NCBI GenBank assembly: GCA_045534635.1
Contig: JAZSKB010000038.1
Span: 35,004 to 99,003, forward strand
Length of the DNA stretch: 64,000 nt
Origin: UBA1205 sp045534635
Lineage (GTDB): Bacteria; Bacteroidota; Bacteroidia; Bacteroidales; WCHB1-69
Direction of reading: 5' to 3'
The notes beneath the pieces are model-generated. The model did no database searches. It was not told where the DNA came from and was given only the letters and a program-made list of their open reading frames with translations. Below, in pieces: positions 33,354 to 42,784 of this stretch (positions are counted from its first letter, which is position 1; every line of letters starts with the position of its first letter). Position numbers and translations under genes: made by a program.

Positions 33354-35609
33354 GTGAGAGTCAGATATAAAATATTTTTTTTATTGTGTTGTTTATATAA
33401 CTATATAGAGGCACAAAATAGTTATCCATACGGATTTTCTTATTCCGATGGAGTTGTCGTGCTATCGCAAAATGGTCAACAATTACAATATCCATTTGCT
33501 GGTGGTATTAATGGAACACAATTCGCTTTGTTGGATTGCAATTTCGATGGGGTAAAAGATTTAGTATGTTTTGATGTTCAAGGAGAAAATATAAGAATAT
33601 TTCTTCGAAAAGGAAACACTTGGGAATATTCTCCTCAATATTCAAGATATTTTCCTCAATTACATGGCTTTATGCAACTGCACGACTTTGATAAAGACGG
33701 GAAAGAAGATATTTTTACCAATTCTACAGCGGGGATAGCAGTTTATAAAAACATTTCCGATAATATATTAAAATTTGAATTGTTTACCTCGAGAATCAAT
33801 TCCATTTATTATGAAAACCAAAACCCTATCAATATATTTTGTACACCAGCCGATTATGTAATCATCAAAGATATGGACAATGATGGCGATTTAGAAATAC
33901 TTTCATTTGGAGCATTGGGAAAATATATTGAATATCACAAAAATATATCAATGGAAAAATATGGCAATTGTCAACATTTAGAATATCAAGTTCTTGATAG
34001 ATGTTGGGGGAAATTTTCAGAAAGTGGCGAAGATAACCAAATAATCTTAAACGATAATTGCAATTATAAATCTGCTTTTCCCACAACAAAATCATTTCGG
34101 CATACAGGCTCGTCTATGTTGGCTATGGATTTTGATAACAATGGATTGCAAGATTTGATATTGGGCGATATGGATTTTCCTTTCTTATTTCTATTGTCCA
34201 ATGGTGGCACAGCAGATTCTACCCATTTTGTATCAGTAGATACGCTTTTTCCTTCTCAAAATGTACCAGTAAATTTGTATTCAATGCCTTGTCCTATGTT
34301 ACTGAATCTATCTTCTGATACAGTACAAGATTTATTGGTATCGCCAATAGATTTAAGTTTATTGAAATCTGAAAATAAAGCAAGTGTTTGGTATTACAAA
34401 AATTATGGTTCAACACAAATTCCAGACTTTCGTTTAATCACTAAATCTTTTTTACAAGAAGAAATGTTAGATTTTGGCTCTGGTGCAATTCCAATTTTAG
34501 CGGATATAAATCAAGATGGCTTAATAGATTTACTTGTTGGCAATTATGGTTATTACGATAGTGCGGTCAAAACTCCAGACAATTTAACTTGTTTTTATTC
34601 TTCTTCTATTGCTTATTTACAAAATATTGGAAACGAAAAAAATCCTGTTTTTCAATTAATCACAGAAGATTTATGCAATTTACGAGAAATGGGATATCTA
34701 TCTCTTTATCCTGCTGTTGCAGACCTAAATAACGATAAAAAACCAGATATTTTACTTTCTGATTCTCGTGGAAAATTATTGTACTTAATCAATAATAGCA
34801 CTGATAGTTTACATTTTATAGTGGATTCTACTTATTTTGATACTCATATAGTTGAAGATACCCCTGTAAGTAGAGAATTTTCCTCAATTGCATTGTCGGA
34901 TATAGACAAAGACGGAAAAATAGATATGATTTGTGGAACACAAAAAGGCTCTTTGTTATATTATCAAAATATCGGAACATTGGAAAAACCTCATTTTAAT
35001 TTAACTACATTACAATGGGGAGCTATTGATAAAAGAAATGATTGTTGCGATGATTTTTATGGATATGCTACTGTGGCAGTAAAAGATAGTTGTTTATTTG
35101 TTGGCAGTGCATGCGGAAAAATTGCTTGTTATGCTATTTCCCAACAAGATACGTTTGTAGAATTGATACCAGAATTGTTTGTCGTTGATAACAATAAAGG
35201 TTATTCTATTAAAGAAGGAATTCGTACATCTGTCTCTGTCGCTGATTTAGATAATGATGGTTATGCAGAAATGATTGTCGGCAATTTTTCTGGAGGATTG
35301 ACTTATTATAAAGGAATAATACCTCCTCAAAAAAATATTGATGTTGATGTTAAAATTGTTGAAAAAGAAAATGTCAATGAAATATGTTTTTTTCCAAATC
35401 CAACTTACGGACAAATACAATGTTCTAATATTCAAAAAATTACAAAAATAAGTATTTTCAACACTATCGGACAATGTGTCTTTGAAAGTACCGATTTTAA
35501 TATTTGGAATAATATTTTGAATATAAACAATTTAAAATCAGGATTTTATATTATTTGCGGAAAACTAAAAAACGGAGAATCTTTTTCTCAAAAAATCATT
35601 AAACTATGA
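33354..35609 (+). CDS. T9SS-exported FG-GAP/VCBS repeat protein
   Basis: A 751-residue protein if read from GTG 33354, which gives a plausible signal peptide (RYKIFFLLCCLYNYIEAQ). The frame extends upstream to an ATG at 33168, but that part is non-conserved, positively charged and would cross the promoter. Eight D-x-D/N-x-D-G-type loops are visible (DCNFDGVKD, DFDKDGKED, DMDNDGDLE, DFDNNGLQD, DINQDGLID, DLNNDKKPD, DIDKDGKID, DLDNDGYAE), consistent with one calcium-binding beta-propeller. A T9SS type A domain ends the protein (CFFPNPTYGQI, IFNTIGQCV, LKSGFYIICG). The stop overlaps the next ATG by 4 nt. Confidence 0.88.
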   Translation: MRVRYKIFFLLCCLYNYIEAQNSYPYGFSYSDGVVVLSQNGQQLQYPFAGGINGTQFALLDCNFDGVKDLVCFDVQGENIRIFLRKGNTWEYSPQYSRYFPQLHGFMQLHDFDKDGKEDIFTNSTAGIAVYKNISDNILKFELFTSRINSIYYENQNPINIFCTPADYVIIKDMDNDGDLEILSFGALGKYIEYHKNISMEKYGNCQHLEYQVLDRCWGKFSESGEDNQIILNDNCNYKSAFPTTKSFRHTGSSMLAMDFDNNGLQDLILGDMDFPFLFLLSNGGTADSTHFVSVDTLFPSQNVPVNLYSMPCPMLLNLSSDTVQDLLVSPIDLSLLKSENKASVWYYKNYGSTQIPDFRLITKSFLQEEMLDFGSGAIPILADINQDGLIDLLVGNYGYYDSAVKTPDNLTCFYSSSIAYLQNIGNEKNPVFQLITEDLCNLREMGYLSLYPAVADLNNDKKPDILLSDSRGKLLYLINNSTDSLHFIVDSTYFDTHIVEDTPVSREFSSIALSDIDKDGKIDMICGTQKGSLLYYQNIGTLEKPHFNLTTLQWGAIDKRNDCCDDFYGYATVAVKDSCLFVGSACGKIACYAISQQDTFVELIPELFVVDNNKGYSIKEGIRTSVSVADLDNDGYAEMIVGNFSGGLTYYKGIIPPQKNIDVDVKIVEKENVNEICFFPNPTYGQIQCSNIQKITKISIFNTIGQCVFESTDFNIWNNILNINNLKSGFYIICGKLKNGESFSQKIIKL

Positions 35610-37009
35610 GAAAAAAAGGAGAAACATTATTATTTGCTATTTTTGTTACATTCTTTTGCGTATGCTTACTTTTAAACAAAAAAATAGGTGACGAAAAAAA
35701 ATATAATTTTAATACTTTTGAAGAAATTCAACAAGAAAAAATATTACGCGTTGGTATTTTGCACAATTATTCTGATTATTATCTAAATAATGGAAAAATT
35801 GAAGGATTTCAATATGAAATGACAGAAAAATTAGCCGAAAAATACAATTTAAATGTTCATTATCTTGTTGCAGAAAATCAAAATGATTTATACATTTTAT
35901 TGCTCAACAATGAAGTAGATATGCTTGCAATAGATGTTTGTAATACACCATTGATGTCTTTATTTTTCTCTTTGACAAAATCACATTCTTATTCGGATAT
36001 TGTTGTTGTACAAAACAAAAAACACAAAGTTGTAACTTTCAAAAACAATAATTTGTTAGTTTTAGATACCCAATGTCGATTTTTTTATCCTCTGATAGCC
36101 ACCGATAATTTCAATTTTAATTTTAACCAATATTTATCTGACACTTCAATAAAATATTGCTTTCACAATACAAAATCTATTGTTGATATGTTGCAATATA
36201 TAGACACAAGTCGTACAAATTTTAGTTTTGCATTGTCCAAAACATTCACAGCGTATGCTCCGTTGTTTCAACACCTTGACGCAAATATTCGTTTAGGAGA
36301 AAAAATAAGTCAACATTGGATTGTTGCAAAAAGAAATATTTCTTTGAAAAATAATATTGATTTATGGCTTGAAGAATATATGAAAACAATAGAATATCGG
36401 CTATTGCTAAAAAAATATAATCAACAAAAAAAATCGAAACAACAAATACATCTTACCAAAGAATTCCGAAAAGGAAATCGAATTTCAAAAAAAGATGATA
36501 TTTTTAAAAAGTATGGAAAAAAATACCATATTGATTGGCGTTTTTTGGCAGCAGTCGCCTATCATGAATCACGATTTGATGCAAATGCAATTGGTTTAGG
36601 TCAAACAATCGGAATAATGCAAATGAAACCAAGTACCGCTTCAGATTTAGGCAATTACGATTTAAGCAATGAAGAACATCAAATTCAAGCAGGAGCACAT
36701 TTGATAGCAGAATTATTAAAACGATTTGAAAAAATAAATGTTTATCCTCAAGATAAATATGCTTTTGTTTTGGCTGCCTACAACGCAGGATTTGGTAAAA
36801 TTGAAGAGGCTATGCTTTTAACAAAAAAAATGGGAAGAGACCCTTATTCTTGGAATGATGTAAAAAGTATGTTGCTATTGATGAAAAATAAATCATTCGT
36901 AAAAAAATACAATTTGACAAGAGTTTACAAACGTGGCAAAATAACTATTGATTATGTTCAAGAGATTTTTAAAATATATGAACATTATTGTAATTTGGTT
37001 GAATTGTAA
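35606..37009 (+). CDS. MltF-like membrane-bound lytic transglycosylase
   Basis: A 467-residue protein with an N-terminal hydrophobic anchor, a periplasmic solute-binding-protein-like domain (about 45-270; KILRVGILHNYSDYY, EMTEKLAEKYNL) and a C-terminal SLT lysozyme-like domain. In the latter, AAVAYHESRFD carries the catalytic glutamate, followed by GIMQMKPSTA and AYNAGFGKIEEA. The two-domain plan matches MltF, which cleaves peptidoglycan glycan strands. The ATGA overlap with the FG-GAP gene implies coupled translation. Confidence 0.92.
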   Translation: MRKKGETLLFAIFVTFFCVCLLLNKKIGDEKKYNFNTFEEIQQEKILRVGILHNYSDYYLNNGKIEGFQYEMTEKLAEKYNLNVHYLVAENQNDLYILLLNNEVDMLAIDVCNTPLMSLFFSLTKSHSYSDIVVVQNKKHKVVTFKNNNLLVLDTQCRFFYPLIATDNFNFNFNQYLSDTSIKYCFHNTKSIVDMLQYIDTSRTNFSFALSKTFTAYAPLFQHLDANIRLGEKISQHWIVAKRNISLKNNIDLWLEEYMKTIEYRLLLKKYNQQKKSKQQIHLTKEFRKGNRISKKDDIFKKYGKKYHIDWRFLAAVAYHESRFDANAIGLGQTIGIMQMKPSTASDLGNYDLSNEEHQIQAGAHLIAELLKRFEKINVYPQDKYAFVLAAYNAGFGKIEEAMLLTKKMGRDPYSWNDVKSMLLLMKNKSFVKKYNLTRVYKRGKITIDYVQEIFKIYEHYCNLVEL

Positions 37010-37043
37010 ATAATCTTATTTTTTGAATACAAAAAAATACTAA

Positions 37044-37631
37044 TCAAATTTGATTGTCTTCAATAAGTCGGACAATTTTTTCAATTTCTTTGTCTTTTCC
37101 GTAAGGGTCGTATTCTGTTTTAAGGTCATATTTAAACATTTTTGCAATCGTTTGATAAAAAAATGCTCGCATTTTTCCTCTAAATTCGTGAATAATTTTG
37201 TAAGACGTTTTACCAGTTTCTCTATCTATGAGTTTAATAAGAATAATTCCTTGAGAAAACGTCAATCTTTCAATATCTTTTTGAAATTCTGCATACAATT
37301 GTTTTTCAACACTTTTCATTGCAACTTGTCGGTCATTTTTATTAGGAATAAGTGCCAACATTTCATCATATTCTTTCATTTTTTCCGCAGCAAGTTTTGC
37401 ATAAGGATACACTTTAATAACATTACGAACCAATTTAGTGTATTGTTTTTGTTTTCTGCTACTCACTTTTGAACGAAATCCAATAACAATGTGCGTTCTT
37501 GTTGTTATACAAGGAATTGTATCTCCATCAACAATGATGGCAGGAAGTATATATCCTTCTGTTTGCGTTTGTCCCTTTACTATTCCTATCATTAAGACGG
37601 AGAGGAGTATTAATATTAATAATCGCTTCAT
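37044..37631 (-). CDS. DUF4294 domain-containing exported protein
   Basis: A 195-residue protein with signal peptide (to about IVKGQ). The body (DTIPCITTRTHIVI, YTKLVRNVIKVYPYAKLAAEKM, SQGIILIKLIDRETGKTSYKIIHEFRG) matches the Bacteroidota family DUF4294, whose function is unknown. It is monocistronic and convergent with the transglycosylase gene, with only 34 nt between them. Confidence 0.88.
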   Translation of the reverse strand: MKRLLILILLSVLMIGIVKGQTQTEGYILPAIIVDGDTIPCITTRTHIVIGFRSKVSSRKQKQYTKLVRNVIKVYPYAKLAAEKMKEYDEMLALIPNKNDRQVAMKSVEKQLYAEFQKDIERLTFSQGIILIKLIDRETGKTSYKIIHEFRGKMRAFFYQTIAKMFKYDLKTEYDPYGKDKEIEKIVRLIEDNQI

Positions 37632-37916
37632 ATCGTCATATTTTTTAGTACATTTTGCAAATTGTATGCATAATTACTTTTTATATATAATGCAAAAAAT
37701 GCAATTTTATTTTCTAAAATAATACATTTTATTTCAAAATAAATGTCCTTTATTCTTAAAATATTGTAAACAAATTGATTACAAAACAAAGATAAAGCAA
37801 ATTAGTAAAATATTATCTATTGTTTCTATTTTTTTACAAAAACTGCTTTTTTGTTTTTATACAATATTTTTTTTACTTTCTCGTTTTATATTGATAATGA
37901 CATACAAATAAATAAT

Positions 37917-40034
37917 ATGAGACATAAGATTGTACTTTTATTACTAATATTCAATTCTTTGCTAATAAATGCTCAAGAATATCGTACAAGTTTATTTTTC
38001 AACGATACGCTTCAAAAAATGGCTAAAGAAAACAAGATACGTAAAAATACTAAATTTATTACTTACACACCAATATTTATACCTTTTTTGGAAGATTTTT
38101 CTAACTATAACAATTTTCCAGACACATCTTTATGGGCTAATAATCAAGCATTTATAAACAACGGATTTGCATTAAATCCACCAACAATAGGCGTTGCTAC
38201 ATTAGATGCCTTGGACAATTTTGGAAAAGTTTATAGCCACGCAAGTGCAAGTAGTTTTTATGCCGATACTTTACTTTCTCGCCCTATTCGTTTAGATTCA
38301 GTTTTTACCCCATTGAAAAGAGCAATGGAACTCTCTGATTCTATTTGGTTTAGTTTTTATTATCAACCGGGAGGAGGCACAGGACAACCTTGGGAAATGA
38401 CTGGAGATGCTCCTGATACCAAAGATTCTTTAATTTTAGATTTCGGATATCTTTCTGGCAATACAAGTCTTTTGTACTACATTTACGATTCGTTAACCCT
38501 CGCCGACACTATACTCATTGGCGATACCATTTTAAGTCCTTGCGACCCTACTTTATACATCATTGCAAATCAAACATATTATCCAGGAGATGTTGTTGTT
38601 GTCCCTTGTGATTCTGTTGCAACAATGGAAGTTATTTGGGAAACAGTTTGGGCAAGTCCTGGTATGTCTTTAGCTTCTTTTATTAACAAATATGGCACCT
38701 ATTTCCAACAAATTATGATTCCTATTGATGATAAAAAATACCTTAACGCCGGATTTCAATTCCGATTTCGGAATATTGCCTCTTTAGAATATGGACAAGA
38801 TGAAGAATATTGGGCTGGCAATGTAGATATGTGGAATATCGATTATATCCGTCTCAATAGAAATCGTTCATTTGCTGATACTATTATTGATGACGTTGCT
38901 TTTGTCGAACATCCGGGAAGTATTTTACAAGAATATACAGCAATGCCATGGTCGCATTTTAAAGATAACACTACCTCTTTTCTAAAACCTGATTACAAAA
39001 CAAAATTAATCAATTTAGATAATGTTGTAAAAAATACATCGTATGAACAATATATTTTAGACCAACAAAACAATGTCATTGGTAACTATTCTGGAGGGTC
39101 ATACAATATTAATCCGTTTTATAATTCTGGTTTTCAAGATTATGCACCACACACGCAACCACCAATGGCAAATATCACTTTTCCAACAGCAAACAATGAT
39201 AGCGTTGAATTATCTGTATATTACATATTTAAAGAAGCTGGTGGCGGAGACAACAATCCCCACAATGATACCTCTATTTATAAACAACAATTTTTCAATT
39301 ATTTCGCCTACGATGATGGAATTCCTGAAGGTGGTTATATTGTAAAATCATCGGTATATCCTTATGCTTCCTCTTTGGCAATTGGCTTTTCATTGTCTCA
39401 TAGTGACACCCTTCGTGCCATTCGTATGTATGTCAATCGTGTTCACAATGATGCAAGTAACATAAATTTTACACTTACCGTTTGGAACGATAATGGAGGA
39501 AAACCGGGAAATATTATCTATCAACAAAATATCACGCAAGAATATAGCAATGAATTGTATGGTTTACAACATTTTCAATTAGATGAACCTATAGCAATAT
39601 CTGGAAATTTTTATATCGGATACCAAACCTCCAATAAACACTATTTAAATATCGGATTTGACCAAAACAACAATGCAAATAATCACGTTTTCTGGCGTAC
39701 CAACAGCAATTGGGAAAATAGTTTTATTTTTGGTTGTCCTATCATTCGTCCTGTTGTTGGTGCATACTACAATTATCATAATATTGAAGAATTTGATTTA
39801 CAATCTATTTCTATTTATCCTAACCCTGCTCAAAACCAATTGCATATTATCGTGCCTAACAATATAATAGAAAAAGATGCTTTCATTGAAATTTATTCTC
39901 TTAAAGGCGAGCGTATTATGTGGCAAAATTACGATAATCACTTAAATGTTAGCCATTTATCAAACGGATTTTATATTTTAACACTTAGTTCTGGGACAAA
40001 AATATACCATACTAAATTTGTTATTGCTCGCTAA
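37917..40034 (+). CDS. T9SS-exported protein of unknown function
   Basis: A 705-residue protein. The ATG at 37917 directly precedes a good signal peptide (MRHKIVLLLLIFNSLLINAQ); the in-frame extension to 37851 is low-complexity. The body has no family I recognise; it looks beta-rich and contains a stretch (FAYDDGIPEGGY, HSDTLRAIRMYVNRVHND) seen in large Bacteroidota secreted proteins with jelly-roll modules. It ends in a T9SS type A domain (IYPNPAQNQLHI, LSNGFYILTL). The stop codon is immediately followed by the tlyA ATG. Confidence 0.85.
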   Translation: MRHKIVLLLLIFNSLLINAQEYRTSLFFNDTLQKMAKENKIRKNTKFITYTPIFIPFLEDFSNYNNFPDTSLWANNQAFINNGFALNPPTIGVATLDALDNFGKVYSHASASSFYADTLLSRPIRLDSVFTPLKRAMELSDSIWFSFYYQPGGGTGQPWEMTGDAPDTKDSLILDFGYLSGNTSLLYYIYDSLTLADTILIGDTILSPCDPTLYIIANQTYYPGDVVVVPCDSVATMEVIWETVWASPGMSLASFINKYGTYFQQIMIPIDDKKYLNAGFQFRFRNIASLEYGQDEEYWAGNVDMWNIDYIRLNRNRSFADTIIDDVAFVEHPGSILQEYTAMPWSHFKDNTTSFLKPDYKTKLINLDNVVKNTSYEQYILDQQNNVIGNYSGGSYNINPFYNSGFQDYAPHTQPPMANITFPTANNDSVELSVYYIFKEAGGGDNNPHNDTSIYKQQFFNYFAYDDGIPEGGYIVKSSVYPYASSLAIGFSLSHSDTLRAIRMYVNRVHNDASNINFTLTVWNDNGGKPGNIIYQQNITQEYSNELYGLQHFQLDEPIAISGNFYIGYQTSNKHYLNIGFDQNNNANNHVFWRTNSNWENSFIFGCPIIRPVVGAYYNYHNIEEFDLQSISIYPNPAQNQLHIIVPNNIIEKDAFIEIYSLKGERIMWQNYDNHLNVSHLSNGFYILTLSSGTKIYHTKFVIAR

Positions 40035-40838
40035 ATGGAAAAACATAGATTGGATATTGATTTAGTCAAAAGAGGACTTTTTCTTTCTCGAGAAAAAGCA
40101 GTTGAAGCCATTAAAAACAAACAAGTTCAAGTAGATGGACGTGTTATTTCCAAACCATCTTTTTTAATTGACGATAGCAATAATATTGTTTTAGGCGAAC
40201 AATTGTTACCTTATGTAAGTAAAGGAGGATTAAAACTGGAAAAAGCAATAAAAACATTTCAAATAGATTTTACCGATAAAATAGTTTTGGATATTGGATG
40301 TTCTACAGGAGGTTTTGCAGATTGTGCGATACAACACAAGGCTCGTTTTGTTTATGGTATCGATGTCGGAAGTAATCAATTAGATGATAGATTAAAAGAT
40401 TGTCCAAAATTGAAATATTACGAGAAATTACATATAAAAAATCTCTCCGCTTCTCATCTTGATAACAAAAAAATAGATATTGTTACTGCAGATATTTCTT
40501 TTATTTCTTTAGAACAAATATTTGTTCCAACAATTCCTAATTTACACAAAAATAGTATTTTAATCCTTCTTATCAAACCACAATTTGAACTTAATGAATC
40601 TTCATTGGATAAAAATGGTTTTGTTCGCAATCCCAAACATCATTTAACCGCAATTGAAAAAATAATTGCAGCGGCACAACAACATGGGTTATTTTTACAC
40701 AAAATAGATTATGCTCCATTGATGACTTACAAAAAAAATATTGAATACATTACCTTATTTTCTTTCCAAGAATCGATTTTACCTCCATTGAACAATATTA
40801 TTAACAACGCATTTATTGAAAAGAAAAAAATCAAATAA
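40035..40838 (+). CDS. tlyA: TlyA family rRNA (cytidine-2'-O)-methyltransferase
   Basis: A 267-residue protein with an N-terminal S4 RNA-binding domain (RLDIDLVKRGLFLSREKAVEAI, split here: RLDIDLVKRG and SREKAVEAIKNKQVQVDG) and a FtsJ-like methyltransferase domain: VLDIGCSTGGFADCAIQ, VYGIDVGSNQLD, TADISFISLEQI and IKPQFEL. TlyA methylates cytidines in 16S and/or 23S rRNA; some homologues are also reported as haemolysins. Zero-base spacing after the T9SS gene suggests one transcript; a CPBP protease gene follows 6 nt later. Confidence 0.93.
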   Translation: MEKHRLDIDLVKRGLFLSREKAVEAIKNKQVQVDGRVISKPSFLIDDSNNIVLGEQLLPYVSKGGLKLEKAIKTFQIDFTDKIVLDIGCSTGGFADCAIQHKARFVYGIDVGSNQLDDRLKDCPKLKYYEKLHIKNLSASHLDNKKIDIVTADISFISLEQIFVPTIPNLHKNSILILLIKPQFELNESSLDKNGFVRNPKHHLTAIEKIIAAAQQHGLFLHKIDYAPLMTYKKNIEYITLFSFQESILPPLNNIINNAFIEKKKIK

Positions 40839-40844
40839 CACATT

Positions 40845-41738
40845 ATGAACCTTTTTGATATAAGAAAACCCTCTAATCAACTTGCGGCATTTTTACTTTT
40901 ATTTGTTGTCGGTTTTATTATTGTGGCTTGTTTACAATTCGTTACTTTAGTCGCCTTTAATATCCTCCCTACCGAATTGATACAACATGCTTCTGCTCTA
41001 CGCATTACAAATTCTATTTCACAAATATTTTTATTGTTTTTACCTGCATTCCTCATTAGTTTTTGGTTGAAAAAAGCAAATGGAGAAGATTATTTGGAAT
41101 TAAACAATGCACCATCTGTCAAAAATTTAAGTTTAGTTTTGATATTCAGCCTTGTTTCTATACCAATTATGTCATTTATTATCACTCTAAATGAATCGAT
41201 GAGATTGCCAGAATGTTTACATAGTTTGGAACAATGGATGCAAACGCAAGAAAATCTAAACAATGAAATTACAGAAACTATGATAAAACAAACAAGCACT
41301 TATTCATTAATAATGAATATTTTAGCACTTGCTTTGTGTCCTGCTATTTGTGAAGAAGTCCTTTTTAGAGGGTTGCTTATGAAATGGCTATACAAAGTTT
41401 CTCATGCAAAACATCTTTCTGTTTGGCTTTCTGCTATTATATTCAGTAGCATACACTTACAATTTTATGGATTTTTTCCGAGAATGCTTTTAGGAGCTGC
41501 TTTTGGATATATTTTCTTATTTACAAAATCTATTTGGGTAAATATTTTTGCTCATTTTTGCAATAATGCAATGGCTATTTTCGCTGCTTTTCTATATTTT
41601 TCCCATTATTCACAAACTCATTATTCTAAAATTGGAAATTTTGATAATGCTTGGTATGCATTACTTATTTCATTTATTCTCACAACAATAACTTTTATAT
41701 TTATCTATAAATCCAATAAAAACAATATAAAAATTTAA
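40845..41738 (+). CDS. CPBP family intramembrane metalloprotease
   Basis: A 297-residue integral membrane protein with about eight hydrophobic segments. The CPBP (Abi/CAAX-like) motifs are present: EEVLFRGLLMKWL with the Glu pair and arginine, FSSIHLQFYGFFPRMLLGAAFGYI with the first histidine, and NIFAHFCNNAMAI with the second. Family members cleave peptides within the membrane or act in bacteriocin self-immunity; the substrate here is unknown. Cotranscribed with tlyA. Confidence 0.92.
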   Translation: MNLFDIRKPSNQLAAFLLLFVVGFIIVACLQFVTLVAFNILPTELIQHASALRITNSISQIFLLFLPAFLISFWLKKANGEDYLELNNAPSVKNLSLVLIFSLVSIPIMSFIITLNESMRLPECLHSLEQWMQTQENLNNEITETMIKQTSTYSLIMNILALALCPAICEEVLFRGLLMKWLYKVSHAKHLSVWLSAIIFSSIHLQFYGFFPRMLLGAAFGYIFLFTKSIWVNIFAHFCNNAMAIFAAFLYFSHYSQTHYSKIGNFDNAWYALLISFILTTITFIFIYKSNKNNIKI

Positions 41739-41761
41739 ACTATTTTGTTTTAAAAAAAATT

Positions 41762-41787
41762 AAGGGCAAACCTCAAGATTTGCCCTT
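41762..41787 (-). terminator. Intrinsic terminator of the candidate ncRNA
   Basis: 9-bp perfect stem AAGGGCAAA/TTTGCCCTT with an 8-nt loop. The T run is on the minus-strand side only (after 41762), so it acts on leftward transcription. Confidence 0.8.
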
Positions 41788-42035
41788 GGTAATTATACTG
41801 CAAATTTACCCGATTTTCATTTCATTCTGCAATTGCTTGCAACTTCTCCGCAAAATCTTGTGCTAAATATAAATTATTTTATTTTTAGATTAAACCTCAT
41901 TTTACTCGTTTTACATTTTTACATTATTTACATATTTATATAACATAATTATGTAATTTTAAATAAGTGCCTTGAGATTTACTGCATCTTTTACTTTGTT
42001 TTTAATTTTTCAGCACTTCGTTTGCTCGATTCTTA
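41762..42035 (-). ncRNA. Candidate non-coding RNA (promoter to terminator, no open frame)
   Basis: On the minus strand a TATCTTTG promoter box (42039-42046) is followed by about 270 nt with stop codons throughout all three frames, ending in a strong hairpin (AAGGGCAAA/TTTGCCCTT, 41762-41787) and a T run. Local pairing is visible, for example AAGTGC near the 5' part with GCACTT about 50 nt later, and a GCAATTGC palindrome nearer the 3' end. It lies between the convergent CPBP and lipocalin genes. No match to tmRNA, RNase P, SRP or a known riboswitch was recognised; 6S-like RNA cannot be excluded. Confidence 0.6.
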
Positions 42036-42038
42036 ATG

Positions 42039-42046
42039 CAAAGATA
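42039..42046 (-). promoter_or_regulatory. -7 box (TATCTTTG) of the candidate ncRNA
   Basis: TATCTTTG then CA on the minus strand, preceded by an A/T-rich run, with no coding frame downstream. Confidence 0.65.
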
Positions 42047-42096
42047 CAATTTTTTTTAATACAAATTGCAAAAAACAACATATTTTTTTATAAAAA

Positions 42097-42129
42097 AAAG
42101 AAAATTCTTTCTATGAAAGAATTTTCTTT
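42097..42129 (-). terminator. Intrinsic terminator of the lipocalin gene
   Basis: 15-bp perfect but AT-rich inverted repeat (GAAAATTCTTTC-TAT-GAAAGAATTTTC plus flanking A/T pairs) followed by a T run on the minus strand, 35 nt after the lipocalin stop. Confidence 0.75.
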
Positions 42130-42163
42130 AATTACATTTAAAACATTAATCGTAGAAATAGAA

Positions 42164-42667
42164 CTATTGTTCTACCCAAATTAACTTACTTACATCGTAA
42201 CCACGATTAGTGGCTTCTGCTAAAATAGCAACTTTAACTTCTTGATTTAATTGCGGTTGACGAGCCAAAATCCAAAGATATTTTTCGCTACTACCTCCAA
42301 CAAGGACATACTGATAATCTTCATCTAAAAACATTATCCGATAATCAGAATAAAATGGTCCGAAAAAAGAAACTTTCAATAAAGCAGGTTTTTCTGTTGT
42401 TTTTGCTTTTCCTTTGGAAATTTTCTCTTCTCCATTTTTCATACCTGAATTAATTACATCTATTTTACCATCTTCTCGAAGAGCGTAAAATGCTTTAGTT
42501 TTAGTCATTCCGCGTTCAAAAATATGGTCAAATCGTGCAATTTCGTACCATTCTCCCAAATAACGCTCCAAATTTAAACTATTAATAGTAGAATTATCTA
42601 CTGACTTCTGAACGCTACATCCAGTAAATACTATACAAGACATCGCTAAAAATAATACTGTTTTCAT
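42164..42667 (-). CDS. Lipocalin family outer-membrane lipoprotein (Blc-like)
   Basis: A 167-residue lipoprotein with lipobox FTGC and the lipocalin signature NLERYLGEWYEIARFDHIFERG, followed by the barrel strands (TKTKAFYALREDGKIDVIN, LKVSFFGPFYSDYRIMFLDEDYQY-type; YLWILARQPQL). This is the bacterial lipocalin Blc type, which binds lysophospholipids or fatty acids in the outer membrane. Monocistronic, with its own promoter (42693-42700) and terminator (42097-42129). Confidence 0.94.
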   Translation of the reverse strand: MKTVLFLAMSCIVFTGCSVQKSVDNSTINSLNLERYLGEWYEIARFDHIFERGMTKTKAFYALREDGKIDVINSGMKNGEEKISKGKAKTTEKPALLKVSFFGPFYSDYRIMFLDEDYQYVLVGGSSEKYLWILARQPQLNQEVKVAILAEATNRGYDVSKLIWVEQ

Positions 42668-42692
42668 TTTTACTCTATTTAAAATTGATTTA

Positions 42693-42700
42693 CAAAGATA
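42693..42700 (-). promoter_or_regulatory. -7 box (TATCTTTG) of the lipocalin gene
   Basis: TATCTTTG on the minus strand, 25 nt before the ATG. Confidence 0.65.
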
Positions 42701-42784
42701 ACACTAATATCATTCGCTTTTCAAAAAAAGAAAAAAAATTTTTTAAGAAAAAAATAACTTTACAATATATTAACTATCAAACAT

